From Paramecium octaurelia (lineage: Eukaryota > Ciliophora > Oligohymenophorea > Peniculida > Parameciidae), in NCBI GenBank assembly GCA_905182995.1, contig CAJJDP010000082.1:133324-197323 (forward strand): a DNA stretch of 64,000 nt, read 5' to 3'. Every line of letters begins with the position of its first letter. Positions within the stretch are counted from its first letter, which is position 1. The notes under the pieces are model-generated. The model saw only the letters and a program-made list of their open reading frames with translations. It was not told the DNA's origin and ran no database searches. Made by a program: the position numbers and the translations under genes. This document shows positions 47,856-60,490 of the stretch, one piece after another.

Positions 47856-50800
47856 TCAGAATATGTTACCACCTCTTTTAATTTCCAAAAGCTTTCTCTA
47901 ATAATCTTAGCTTTATTTAGCTAGATGTTCCTGTAATGCTTTAAGCTGCTCTTCAGCCATTGTAGCTCTAACGATCAGTTCAGACCTCTCTTTTTCTAAT
48001 TGTTTAAGTGATCTTTCATACAATTGTAACTAGAATTTAGAAGGAATATATTATACCTTTTATTACACCCCTTTTGCTTCTCCAGACATAGGTCCAACTG
48101 AATTTAATCCTACTTCTTATTCTTTCATTTGTCTCATTAACCTTTCATTTTCTCTCTATAAGATGTAAACATCCCACTTTTTATTATCTTTCAATAATGT
48201 CACTAATCTTCTATTTTCTTCTTGTAAATCATTTCTTTCTTTTCTCAATTGATCAATCTAAAAGTCTCCGTCAATTGATTGCTTATTTCTATTTTATTTT
48301 AACATTTCCATTTCATTAGATATTCTTTTGCTTAAATCCATACTACCTCCTCCAACTCCATTCATGATATTTTCCTATAGAACTCTAACTTCATTTTCCA
48401 GTTTTTTATTCCTCATTCTCAATCTTTCAATTTCAGCCATATGATCTCCTTGTAAAGTGCCATAGGTTTCATCATCTAGGAAGGTAACATCTTTTGTGAG
48501 TATATCTGGTAAAGGAATTCCTACTGGAGCCCAATCTTCACAAAGATATTTTAGATTCCTGGCATAGCTTTTGAGTTATCGGACTTGTAATGAGGCTTAT
48601 TTTGAGTTTTTCTTTTCTCTTTCCAATCTTTCATTCAATTCAATTTCTTTTTCAGTATATGTCCTTATGAGATCTTCTCTGGCATTGAAATCATATCCGA
48701 TTCTGCTTGCTTTATCTGGTTTACCATCTGTAGCAAATTGCATAAGTTTATTTCGATAGAGTGATCTCATTTCATTCATTTGTAGATCCATTTTTTAGTT
48801 TTCTGATTGCAATTCTTATACTTATCTTTCTAATTCTTTAACTCTTTCTTCTTCATCATTGACTCTCCTTTACATGCTTTTGATTTTATGAGTCAACTCC
48901 ATTTTTTGACTTTCCCATAGTAATTTTTCATCTCTCATTTTTTTGACAGCATCGTCTTATTCTCTATTCATTTTATAGACTTCATTCTGTTTTTCTCTGT
49001 TTGCTTCAAGAAATCCTTTTTCAATTTCCAACTTCTTGTTATCTAGATCGATTCTATGTTGTTAATCTAGGATTTCGTATTTAAGCATTTCTGTTTTCAA
49101 TCTCTCAATTTCAGCCTTGGTATAAATGAGAGCTTCTCTCTGTTCTCGGTTTTCTTGCTCCAATTTTTCAATTCTAAACTAAATGATAAGTATACTTCTT
49201 CATAAATCTAGCATTTTCTTCGTTTGTATTTCCAGATTTCTTGTAGATATCATTTAATTCTTGATGAAGAGATTTGTTTTCATTAACTACATTAATTAAT
49301 TCTAATCCTATGTTCTCGCTTTTGGCTTTCTCAGTTTCCAAAGCAGTAGAGATGTTGATGTAATTCTTTTTGAGAGCAACAAATTCGATCTCCAAGGCTC
49401 TTTTGTCATCCTTGGTTTCTTTCAAATTATCTTACAACTCCTAAATAGACTTCAAGGCTTTCTCCTCCCTTATATTCAAGGATAATAAGTCTGATTCTGC
49501 ATTCAACAATTTATTATTCATATCATACTTCTCATTCTATATAATTTCCATCAACCTTGTATTCTCAATTTGTAACTCCACCAAAGCCTTAGAGACTTCT
49601 AATTTCTCCTCTTCACTCCTAATCAACTCCTACTACAATTCTGCCTTCTATCTCACAATTTCATTATACTTCTCCCTCATTGTTGATAATTTCTAAGCCA
49701 TTCTCTGTTTTTCATCTGCATTCCTCATTTTATCCAAATTATCCTCAATCAATTTCTTCTCCAACTCCAACATCTTATTGTTTCCAGTATCTCCATACCC
49801 TCCTCTCCCAGACAATCTAGCTGCTTAGCATTCCAATCGAAATTTATGCAATAGACCTAGCACCTTGCTATCATTGACTATTGGGAAGTTTTTGATATTC
49901 TTGCAGTATTTGTAAATGTTTAGAGTCAAACTGGTTCCTTTTGGATCACCATGCTATACACAAAAGATACCAATAGAAAGTGAATTACTACCGACGAGCT
50001 CCTTCACAATTGAAGTAAGAGCAGAAGTATCATAAGCAGCATGATCTGCAGTTTATGGCTATCCCAGTTCTTTGAGTAATTGAGTAAATGAAATTATGGA
50101 TTTGTTCAAGGTGGATCCCTGTTTGATTCTTATGGTTTCTGGGTCGTCAATCAGAACTTCAGATCCTGCTAAATCAAAGAAACATAGTCTGGATAACATA
50201 ATCAATGGTTCATTGGTGTCTTTTTAGAGTGAACTTTGTAGTAGTTCCAACGTAAAGAAGGATGTTGCCTTGTTAGACACTTTACCAAATTCATTGGTAG
50301 TTTGATTGCGGTTTCTTTGTCCACTGTTAAGGGCTTCTTATAATTGGATTTCATTGTTGACAGTCACCCAAGTGGCATTGGCAATTGTGGGGCCTTCCCA
50401 TGCATGATCTAAGATTTGTAATTGATCATTCAATCGTTTATTGGGAGGGGCAAATAGATCAGACACTTCCTCATCTATGATTTCAACGTATCTGGCTCTG
50501 AGTCCGTATGAATAATTAACAAGTTAGGATGCTTAAGATTGATTGGTATGAAATTTCTTGTTTTCTAATAACGAGAATATTGAGGATGCATAGTTCAATA
50601 TAAGTCCATGTTCTTTCTTGTTCCCTTCGATAGTTTACGTTTTGCCTGCTCCTGTAGATCTAAGTGTTATTTTTAATTTCACTACCCATATGCGAATATG
50701 TTTACGTTCAATCCTTGGATGAAGGGACCCGTAAATTATTGCAGGAACTACTCGTAGATTTGATGCATCGAGAATTCAGGCCCATAAGCTTCAGGACATT

Positions 50801-50986
50801 CGAATTCTTCCAAAACTAGAGGATTGATAATCAATGATGGATAATACTTCTATTGTTGTCAGTAAGTAGAATTTGCTAATTGTTGATTCGCACATCCTCC
50901 TTCTGAAAATTGGAAGGCGGCTTTATTCTGACAATGCAACGCAGCGGTTCTCCAAGGACTTGCTTTGCAAAATCAACAGATTACAT
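47856..50986 (-). CDS. Kinesin-like protein with divergent motor
   Basis: About 1,007 residues with four introns (32, 26, 22 and an in-frame 27 nt). The N-terminal motor has P-loop GSTGAGKT (about 91), switch II DLAGSE (about 254) and a neck-linker-like TLNIYKYCKNIKNFPIVND. Switch I, normally NxxSSRSH, reads VSNKATSFF and is degenerate. Residues about 380-1000 are long parallel coiled coil with a conserved insert near 700 (EDWAPVGIPLPDIL...DVTFLDDETYGTL). Likely a ciliary or cortical kinesin. ATP hydrolysis may be impaired because switch I contacts Mg-ATP. The subfamily cannot be assigned by eye. Confidence 0.87.
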
Positions 50987-51093
50987 TAATTATTAATATT
51001 ATGCAATTATACAAAAAGCGAGGATTGAAAACAAGGAGATATGTAACTTATAACTGTTTTGATATTTATAACAATAAATAGTCTGAGTCAAAA

Positions 51094-51654
51094 TCACTTT
51101 TTTAGATTCTGTAAATATAACTATTTTTGTTTCAGTGCTCCGTATCCTGCCTGAATGAAAGGATTTGCATTCTGAATTGGATTAGCATTCTTCAACTATC
51201 TTGAATAACTGTTATTTGAGTGAGTTTTCATCAGCTGCTAACTCTGAGCCACATAAGAATTCGGCATGTAATTCATTCCCTTACTCATGAGTGGAACAAA
51301 GGAGTGAGTCATTGAATATTTCTCACCTTCCAAAACCTTTTTTGGTATTGCAACAATTTCATATTCATCCATATTCAATTTTTGGAAGTCATGTCTAAAT
51401 TTATAAGAGGGATAATCAGATCTCGTTGAGGGTGTTAAATCAATATCCGTATCCGATTATAACACTTTCTGAGCATTCTTTTGGAACTTCTGAAAATAGT
51501 ATGATGGAGGATTTTAATACGTATTCACGTTGCTTGTGATGATGGGAGCCTCGCTTTACTTGTTGATTGGCTATGAAGCCCTTGATACTATCCCTATGAC
51601 ACCATTTTTATCCATTGTAGTAGTTCTGCCTTAGAATCGAGTTTTAAAATCCAT
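51094..51654 (-). CDS. Small unknown protein
   Basis: 186 residues, no introns. Ser/Asn/Gln/Tyr-rich, with a central folded-looking stretch (YPSYKFRHDFQKLNMDEYEIVAIPKK) and a basic Gln/Lys-rich end. No membrane segment or known motif. Its start lies 20 bp from the divergent plus-strand gene at 51675. Confidence 0.65.
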
Positions 51655-51674
51655 TCACTTATTATATTAATTAT
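51655..51674. promoter_or_regulatory. 20-bp divergent spacer
   Basis: The start codons at 51654 (minus) and 51675 (plus) are separated by 20 bp, the tightest divergent pair in the window. Promoter elements must overlap one or both genes. Confidence 0.5.
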
Positions 51675-52432
51675 ATGTCAGTGTATTCACTTCACATTTC
51701 TGGTTTGAAACACATCACTGACAGTGTTTATTGCAATCATTAACCTAAAGAATCCAGCAAGTCAATGAAAGGACATCATAAAATCAATAGTTCACAACTG
51801 TTGAATTAAAAAGTTCTAGTTAATAGCAATGAGCAAATTGGAAATCAATCTCAACACAAGACTTCTCTCAAAAAAACCATCTATAGTTATATCGATACTA
51901 TCAATGATCCTAAAAAGAATATCCATAGCTCAAGAGGCCCATAAAACTACGAAACTATGATGCACAGAAATGATTTCCATTTGAAAAAGTATTACCCAAG
52001 AGGAGAATCCATTGAAAAAGAATGGAAATCATCCATTCGTACATATCATACAGAAATCACTCAAAAATCAGTCTCACCCCCTATGAATTAGAAACCAAAA
52101 ATTTGCTAACAATCAAGGAATCCAATATTATCACCCTCATCTGGCAAAAAATACAAACCTGTAATACTCATTTTTTAAATTTAGACTAAGAAAACGTAAT
52201 TTGATAAGGTACCAAAAAAGTAAAATAAAAATGGCATAAAAATATTTAAATAGGCTAATTCTTCACAAGGGTTTGTGAACACCTTGGATTAGAACAGTCC
52301 CAGGAATAAACCAATCACTATAATTTCCCCTAGGTTTGGAGAAGGTGTTTAGATGAAATAAATATTCTCTGAATTTTTCGTTAACGTATAAATACAAATT
52401 TATTATTAATTTAGTAACAAACCAAGAAATGA
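51675..52432 (+). CDS. Small unknown basic protein
   Basis: 234 residues with two introns (24 nt near 52160, 29 nt near 52388-52416). Basic and Ser/Lys/Asn-rich, with some order at about 80-130 (NYETMMHRNDFHLKKYYPRGESIEKEW). No known domain. If the second intron were not spliced, the frame would continue about 80 bp further into the opposite-strand kinase gene; the spliced form ends 24 bp short of it and is preferred. Confidence 0.6.
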
Positions 52433-52456
52433 AGAAAAAATGAATTATTAATCATA

Positions 52457-54061
52457 TCATATTGTATTTTCTACTTCCTCTTTACATTCTTTTATTCCCA
52501 AAACATCTAGAGTTGAAATAAATTGATTTTATTTATTGTTTGATCCAAATTCTTACTCAACCAAATTAATGTCGATACTGCATTCAATCTTGCTACCAAT
52601 TTCGGTTGCAAATTAATTTATTGATGATTATTTCTTCTTGTCCTCATTTTGAATATTGTTGCTTGTATTTCCTGTAATACCAAGATCGACACTAGATTAC
52701 ATATTACAAAGCTCTCCAAAACAATCTTATGTATAATTTTCAGTAGATACTAATTCTATAGGATATTTCAATACATATGCTTTGTGAAGATCCTATCTCT
52801 AAATTGCATTGTCCACTGCTGTTTTAGACTTCTGTTTGATTGTTGCCTGAACTATTACCAAGAGAATTAATTAATTAAATCAGACCTGAATAATGTTCTC
52901 CATTCCTTTTTTAAACTACATGAATATTGCCAAGCTCCTAAATTAAGTCTTCTATAACTATGTCTTAATATTCTATTCCAAGATGCAAGGTCTTTAATGC
53001 TCGATGCAGATTCTATTTCTGATTAATCGATAAACTGGTCTATAAAGACTTGCACTTATTTGCGAATCCGTCATCGTCTTCAAATATCTTTGTTGATGAC
53101 AACATAGCCAACGTTGTATAAATATGATTTTTTTCTATGAATGGATGCGTTAATGCTTCCATTGGAGTAATCCGTTTTTTTGGATCTGCCGATAAAAGTC
53201 TAAATAATAGATTCTAAGCACTAAGCGATTCATCCTTGACCTTATTCTTGAAATTCCATAATTCTGGGGTTTTTAACAATTAAATTTGATCGCTCATCGT
53301 ATTTTCATGCAATGGCAATTGACCAGTCATACATTAAAACATAACGACCCCAATACTCCAAATGTCAATTTCTTTTGAGTAGTGTGGTTGATGATAAATT
53401 TCAGGAGCACAGTAATAGATGTTGCCTGTTTTGGTTAGCATTTCGATGTGATTATTTTTTGATAAAAACCGTCTTGAAACACCGAAATCGAGTAATTTTA
53501 ATTCGCAATCGCCTTCTAAATTTACCAAGATATTATCAGGTTTAATATCTCTGTGACTTATTCCCTTATTATGTATGTATTGAATGGTTGTTAACAGCTG
53601 CTTGATGATTTATCTAGTTTCATCCTCTCTCAAAGTTCCTCTCTCTATTAGGATTTACTATAATGTTGGAAAAGGACAATATTCCATAACCAAACATGCA
53701 CTGCAATATTTTTCATTTATAAATAATTCAATTTCCTGAATAATGTTTTGATGTCTCAAACAGCGAGCATTATAAAATGTTCTCTTCACATTATTATATA
53801 TTTCTTCATTATTCATTCTTGTTATTTTCACTGCATACAACTCATTGGTTTCTTTCCTCCTTGCCAATTTTACTATGGCATGTGCTCCCTCGCCTGAAGA
53901 TAAATGACATTATTACCCAGTACTTATAAAATTTCATATCTATCTTCAAATTTAATCACATCATCCACTAGACTCAAACTAGTTATTTCTGGCTTCTCTT
54001 CCTCTTAATCAAACTCAATTTTGCATTTCAGTCTATCTTTTAAAGAGTTACTTTGGAACAT
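52457..54061 (-). CDS. Ser/Thr protein kinase
   Basis: 518 residues with two introns (23 nt ending CAG within the Gly-loop codon; 25 nt ending AAG). Kinase domain about 38-300: GEGAHAIV glycine loop, YAVKI (catalytic Lys about 68), SHRDIKPDNIL (about 161), DFGVSRRF (about 183), YYCAPEI (APE), and EIDIWSIGVVMF. All catalytic residues are present, so it should be active. HPFIEKN-like subdomain XI closes the domain. A Ser/Asn/Gln-rich acidic tail of about 200 residues has no recognised domain. The kinase group resembles the calcium-dependent or ULK-like families but cannot be fixed by eye. Confidence 0.93.
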
Positions 54062-54216
54062 AATAATTATTTAAATTTATTATAAAATACTTGTAACATC
54101 ATATCTCAATCATCTAGAATAATGATTTGAATATAAATTTATTAATACATAATAATACCTCATATTGAATTGATGAGAAGAATTTACATTAATAATAAAA
54201 TTAATTTATTTTAAAT

Positions 54217-55298
54217 TCAATTTTTATTATTCTCCTGCAAATTAATCATTGAATCTTAAACTTAATTTTTTTGTTACCAAATATATTTACATAGAGATAA
54301 TATATTCATTTCCAACTTTAACTTTTAAATATTTCTAATAATATCATCATTTTAACAAAAATCAAATTAATTTCCTGTTTTTATATCATATCGAAATACT
54401 CTATATCTAGCAAAACCTACTTTTTCACCTATTATAATTATTCTCTTATCAAAAACGTGGTAAAATTCACAATATCTCATACTTAATTATCTCAATATTT
54501 TTTGATGCATCATAATTTACAATTTAAACACTTTTGAATAGTTATTGAATGAGAACATACAATCTACGCCTTGTAATGTATAAATTTTGCTATTAACAAA
54601 ATGATTATTAAAGGTGTTAATTATCTGAATCTTTACGAATTTTTTATTGATTATGTGTTTGATATATATTAAATAATCCTAGATAAAGTGTTGTTCCATA
54701 GTAACTGCCATCATATTGTTTAGATCAATCTTTTAAAGAGAGAGGTGTTCTATATTCCAATCAGAACATAAACTATAGACTTGCAATAACACTTTTGAAT
54801 TCTAGATACTTCTTAATTCTATTTCAATATCCTTTTTTTTTTTGCTTCTCGAAAGTAACACAATGATTGACTAATTATCGATAAGCTTTAATCCTTCAAT
54901 TAAATAGTCTTATTTGGCTTTAATCTCAAGTTCTTCATTATTGGGAATGTTGTAATGAATTAAACTTAAATTTGAATTCATTACTAAGAAAAAATCTTCC
55001 AACTTTTTTGATATCTTACAATATTGTTATTTTCCTTCATATTTGCAAAACTTTTAATAAATTCGTTAATCTAAATTAAAAAGTGAGGTAATTTTAAAGA
55101 GCCCTGTCCAAAGTTCCGAATTGTCTAATAATATTAGTATAATCTACAAATCTATTGTAGGGCAATTAGACTAAAATCTTTTCCGGACTTAAGTTTATAG
55201 TGTTCTATCCATTAACCAGTATTTAAGGCTTAAGCTTCCTTATAAAAAGCATTTGAAAAGTCATCCTACTTGAAGTTAATTAAAGGAAAATTAAACAT
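54217..55298 (-). CDS. Unknown protein, possible relative of the next gene
   Basis: 353 residues with one 20-nt intron (GTTGGAAG...TTAG, near 54990). Helical start (residues 1-110), then beta-rich sequence with repeated short hydrophobic strands (e.g. YLIEGLKLIDNQSIIVLLS; RYRVFRYDIKTGNQFDF) that would fit a WD40-like propeller without the WD signatures. A segment around GQWIEHYKLKSGKDFSLIALQQICRLYQYY lines up loosely with the neighbour at 55350-56696, suggesting old tandem duplication. No zinc motif here, unlike the neighbour. Confidence 0.62.
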
Positions 55299-55349
55299 AA
55301 TTTAATCAATTTTTAATATGTTATATTTTAAGAATAAAATGAAAATTGC

Positions 55350-56696
55350 TCATCCTCCTAACGAGTATTTAAATCTTTAGAGGAATCCCAAATCATCACC
55401 TACCAATATAGTTTGATCATCCATGAAAATAGCAGTAGGGTGTTGACTTACAATATTTGATAAGATTTATTTTGTGTTGTGAAAATAGATTTTTGATTAA
55501 TAGACGCTTCCGCTACTTGCAATCAGGAACAAATATGGAATAACAGGACTAGGAATGATCAAGCAATTTGGTTGTTCGAAGTTGAACCTTTTCACAATAG
55601 ATTTCTTCTCAATTGATACCATATATAACTGAGTCATACAAATCAATACTAAATAATCGTTACTATTCTATTTGATTTCTTAGACATTCTCATTGATGTT
55701 TAAATGCCATTCTATTTAAGTTAAATTATTGAGACTATAGACATTAAATGATTTTTGATAGAATAAGGCTAATTTATTTTGAAATATAAAATTAATTGTC
55801 TTAATATTCGAGTTCCATTACAGTATTAGAACTTCTTCATTGTTTTGGAGTGATTTTTTATAAAAATTTAAATTGGATCTTTGATAAATCAAATCAAATT
55901 ATATTAACTTGAACCAAATGGCATCTAAGACTTACAAATCTCTAACCTCAACAAGCATCTTCTTTGTAGGATCAAAGAGATAGAATTGAAGCAGATTATT
56001 ATATTGGATTACAAGTTTTTTGTCCAAGTAATCAAATTATTTGCATGGGATTTCTTACCTAATACACTGCGATTTTAGATTAAAGTTAAGCAACAAATTG
56101 TTTTCAAATAAAATTAGAGCTGAATCTGATTATATTTATTCGAGTTAGATGATTGTTTTTTCTGATGCATTTCTTACAGATATTATTTCTTGTAATTTAG
56201 CCTTAACTTCAATGGACTTGATTTCCTCTTCTATCGTTTAGGATTATGTGGGAGTATTGATTTTGATTTTGATTCTACCCTCAGATTTTTTTGTTCCCGT
56301 ATTTTAATTATAAAAATTTTAGCAAAATCTCAATAGATTGCCAATCTTGTAGAGTATTTCTGCACAATCAATCTTTTATTTCAGCCCATCTGCTCCCATT
56401 TCCAAATTCTGGGCTAATACTTTCCAATTTGGATTGTGTTTTTGACATTCATTAAACAATAAATTATATTATTATTATTGAGTCTGCAATTTATCTTAGA
56501 AAGTAGTTTTGATTTTATCAAGAACCTCTTTGAGTAGTTATATTTGAGAGATATAAAAGTTAAGATCCAAAATGATATTCGAACGAAACAATTCATTGTA
56601 ATAGCATTCTAAATTTTGTACATTGAAACAAGTGTGATCAGAATGATATGTTTGTAGATCGCATTAAGGTTCTTAGCATATATATGTTGGATTCAT
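55350..56696 (-). CDS. Zinc-motif / propeller-like protein, unknown
   Basis: 448 residues, no introns. The N-terminus (MNPTYICQEPQCDLQTYHSDH, then C) has Cys and His spaced like a degenerate B-box zinc site. Coiled-coil-like helices follow (about 40-115), then a beta-rich region (about 200-440) with repeated strand pairs (LLQFYLFDPTKKMLVEV; FNVYSLNNLTQIEWHLN; YLFLIASSGSVYQSKIYF) fitting a beta-propeller. This B-box/coiled-coil/propeller order is common among ciliate cytoplasmic proteins of unknown role. No catalytic motif. Confidence 0.68.
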
Positions 56697-56812
56697 TTTT
56701 ATTTTATTATCAAATAAAAAGACCTTCATTTAAATGACAAAATAATAGAAATAAAAAAGTATAAATTTCTAAGTTTATGTAAAATAGTTATTATCAATAG
56801 TTATGATAATAA

Positions 56813-59800
56813 TCACTTAGGTCTTTCAACTCCTAAAGCTATCAAAAATGAAGTCCAACAAGAAGTAGTTTTTTTGGTGGAATCACCCTAATAATACATC
56901 ACATCAATTCTATACCGTTCCCATTTGTTATTCAAATACATCTACTTAATGAGGTTATGGCTTATCTCCTAGTTCTTTCAATTACTGCTATTACAGTAAT
57001 TTCAATTCCATTTATTTCTTTTTAAATCTATTATTATAAGTGTGATATTTACTCGTTTTCCTTCTCAATTCTTTTCCTTTTTCTTTCTTCTTATTTCTAT
57101 CTTTATCTTTCCTTCCTGGCTATTTCATCATAGTCTTTGATGATTGGCAATTTCCCATTTCCAATTTACTAACATTATAACAATTAGTACAATAGCTTCT
57201 AGAGTGATAATTGCCACTTCAGTTTGATTCTGCTCTCTCAATATAGTTTTGATCCACAATTCACATTCTTCCTTTGTTTGTGTTTTAAACTTATATATCT
57301 TAGAATCTTCTAACTAGATCTTAAAATTAGTAGACTTTTTAGGGTTGGGAATGACTTCATCTACACTTTAAAGATTGATTTTGTTCTATGCTTCTCTTGA
57401 ATTTGAATTGATATACCAGTACATAAACCCTTTTCTGATTCTAACAAATCTATAATCCCAAGCCTTTGATTTGGGTTTCTTCTTATATAAATAACCTTCA
57501 TCTATGAATTCTTCTTTTTCAATTGAAGCTCGCTTTTACTATTGCTAAGGGATCTACAATATTAGTTGATATGTATACTTATTAAATTTCACTGTCATTA
57601 AAATCTAATCGGATGTCTGCTCTTCTCTAAACTTATTCTTGCTATTGCGTTTAAGTGTTATTTTACTCTTCATCCTCTTAACCTAGAAAATCCATAATTC
57701 TAACAGTGTCTTCTTCAATAGGTTAAGTTTTATTGATATCATCAATTAAATTCTTACAGATTTCAATAGTATCTTTCTTCTGTTCCTTGTCCAAATCAAA
57801 CCTTAGAGTCATAATGGATTTGATTGTTTTTTCAGAAAATGCCCTACCAAAATACTACCTTAAGCTTTTGCATGGATCTAAGATACTTAGAGATTCTTCA
57901 TTCAAGAATGATATCATGTCATCAAAAGGCTTCAGAGTTGCTTATAATTACTTTTCAAATATAAATGTTTCTAATTCTTAGAATAAGATTTCTTTATCAT
58001 TTTCTAATTTTCTAATGAATTCATTTTATTATTCCTTTTTGGCCTTGCTACAAGAAATGATGAACTAGTTAAAATAGTAGAGTATAATGGAATCAGTGAG
58101 TTATTTCCAGAGTTTTCTATTAAAACTGTCGTGCAATTAGGATAAAGCTTCTGTGGCTGGCTCTATAATGGATTTCAGAGTGTCTATGATCTTAATTTCG
58201 AGATAAGGCTTTTTAAAATGAGTACCAACACGACTGAAATAAAATATGAAGATTCTTTCTCTGCAATTGTTGGCTATTTAAACAAAGTTCTTAGTGATTT
58301 TTTGTCCATCAAATACTTTTTCAACCTCTTCGTCACTTAAATTGCCAAAAGTTTGAAGTCGTTTTGAATATTGTTTAGTATTATCATACAGAGCCATTGT
58401 ATTGTTACATATGGCAACAAACTTAGCAACGGAGAGTTAATATTCATCAATGATTTCTTGAATCCCTCCTTAATACTATTATAGGATAACTTTGCCAAAA
58501 CCTCCGAATCTAAGTACAGTTTCTTTACATGAACATAATTTATATGCCATATCGAAGCCTTCGTTTATAATCTTGAACAAATCAACAGGAGTTTAGGTAA
58601 CCAATTATTCTTAATCATTCAAGAATGGTTCTTGAATTCTTTCCTGTTCAATTATTTAATAGATGACTGATTCCATACTTTCAAGTGATCGATTCACATA
58701 GATGTTCAGGAGCACTCCAACTCCCAGGAGAATACGATCATCATTAAAGAAATCCTTCATCTGTAACAAATAATCATGTAACCATTATCCTAAGAGTAAT
58801 AATTCTGGAGACTATAAAAATGAGAATTCATAAGTACTTGTAACTTCATGTAATTCTGATCCCAAAACTTAGTAATCCTTTCACATATCCTTTCATGATA
58901 AATGTCAGTGTATTCCTTTACAATGTCCTTTCTTTGAGGATCTTTCACAATGCTTGCTTACATTGATTCCAACATGTCTTATCTCAAATCAGTCAATTAA
59001 CTAATCAGCTTATTTAGATCAACGGCTTCTTCCTTCAAGATGACTGCAATGTCCTACTCTAATTTCTGTCTAATCTTTTCTCTTCTTGCGATTAATTGAG
59101 TTTCTTCGTCATATAATTGGATTAAGGGGTCAATATTCTTTTTAATTTTAATTTTTAATGGATTATTAATTTCTTTTGTTATCCTGATAGATGCACTTAA
59201 GGCAGTTTGCCACTTAGTACGTTCTAATTCAGAATCAGCCATGAGATGATATAATCTGTCCCCCATGTTTAATTTGAAGGTGTATCCACTTTCCTTTGAT
59301 TTGGACATGTTTTTGATTATAATTTCTTAGCAATCCAACATCTTCACATCACCCTTGGCTTTTGGAGGTTTCCCTTCTTCCTTCTGTTTGAAATAAGTGA
59401 TAGTATCTAATTCTAGCCAGGGAGGCAGTTGGGATTCCTGCAATATCTTTTCATCATTGTAATCTGAATACTAGGAATCTAAATAATAAATACCAAAGGT
59501 TTGGCTGATACAAGGATAAACCATCTTTTTTAAAAGTACTTTACTTTTCCTTTGCTTCTTTTCCCCAAATAGCCGTAAATCATTCTTTGATAGATGAACT
59601 GCTCATTCATATTTTTTATGAATTCCTTCAAACCAATTAGTTCGAGCATCTTCTCATTTGATAATTGCTGAGTGTTTTGCTTCTCCTTAATCTTCTTATC
59701 TCCCTTGGATAAGTCTATGAGTAGAGAATTGCGTTGCTTCTCCTTATACACTTGTGCCTATTGGGCTGTGTACGTATCCACAATCTTATGGTTTTATGCT

Positions 59801-60325
59801 ACAAGATGAGAAAATTCATACCCTTGGTGGGACTCTCGTCTGCCATCTTTACTACTGAATCCATGCTGACTTATCTCTTTGTTCTCTGAGGGGAAGGTGC
59901 TGTTCTGAGACCATTAAGAGTGGTAATCCATTATTGACACAATTCAGGAGTTTTAACTTTTAATTCTAGATTTCGGCCAGGAAATTAAATAGTGAATTCT
60001 TTTTTCGAGATCTAATTAATGGAGGTAATGGTTGATAAATCAAAGGCACCATTAGGCTTAGTGTCGGTTTTCTACATTCAAGTTATTGATTTACATCATT
60101 GTCAAAATACACCAATTTCCAGGGTCCTTCCTGCATGTTCTCAATGAGCATGAAGTAACGCTTTTGCCAACCTTTGAGGAGGGCAGGGCTTTTCTTCTTC
60201 ATCCATCCTTTCATGGGTTGTACATCATTTTTGTTTTCAATCCTTTTCAACTCATCAGAATACGCATCGATAGACGCTGTGGATACTGTTAGGGCAGACC
60301 TCTTTTTTTCATAATCATTAGACAT
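56813..60325 (-). CDS. PH-domain protein with exocyst Sec6-like core
   Basis: About 1,120 residues. PH1 at about 35-150 (GWMKKKSPALLKGWQKRYFML ... WITTL). PH2 at about 235-380 (YGYLGKRSKGKVKYFQKRW ... TKWQTAL). A helical core follows (about 400-900; ERICERITKFWDQNYMKLQ, then LLLLGQWLHDYLLQMKDFFNDDR) that resembles exocyst subunit Sec6/EXOC3. PH3 near the C-terminus (EGYLYKKKPKSKAWDYRFVRI ... ECELWIKTI), then a basic coiled coil and a short end. Introns: 23, 23, 26, 25, 19, 26 nt. Within PH2, near 59495-59503, the two halves of the domain lie in different frames; either a 20-nt AAG-ending intron or a one-base error explains this. Probably a membrane-tethering protein that binds phosphoinositides. 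The Sec6 assignment is tentative. Confidence 0.75.
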
Positions 60326-60490
60326 TTGCTATTAGAATAATAATTATTAAAAAATATTCAGCAATAAATTAGCCAATATCAACACCTGATTTAGGGTTGA
60401 GCACTCCTGAATTCACATTCAATTTAATGACATACATATGACCATCATCTATTCACACATAATTTAACCAATTATTTTAATTAATTTAAA

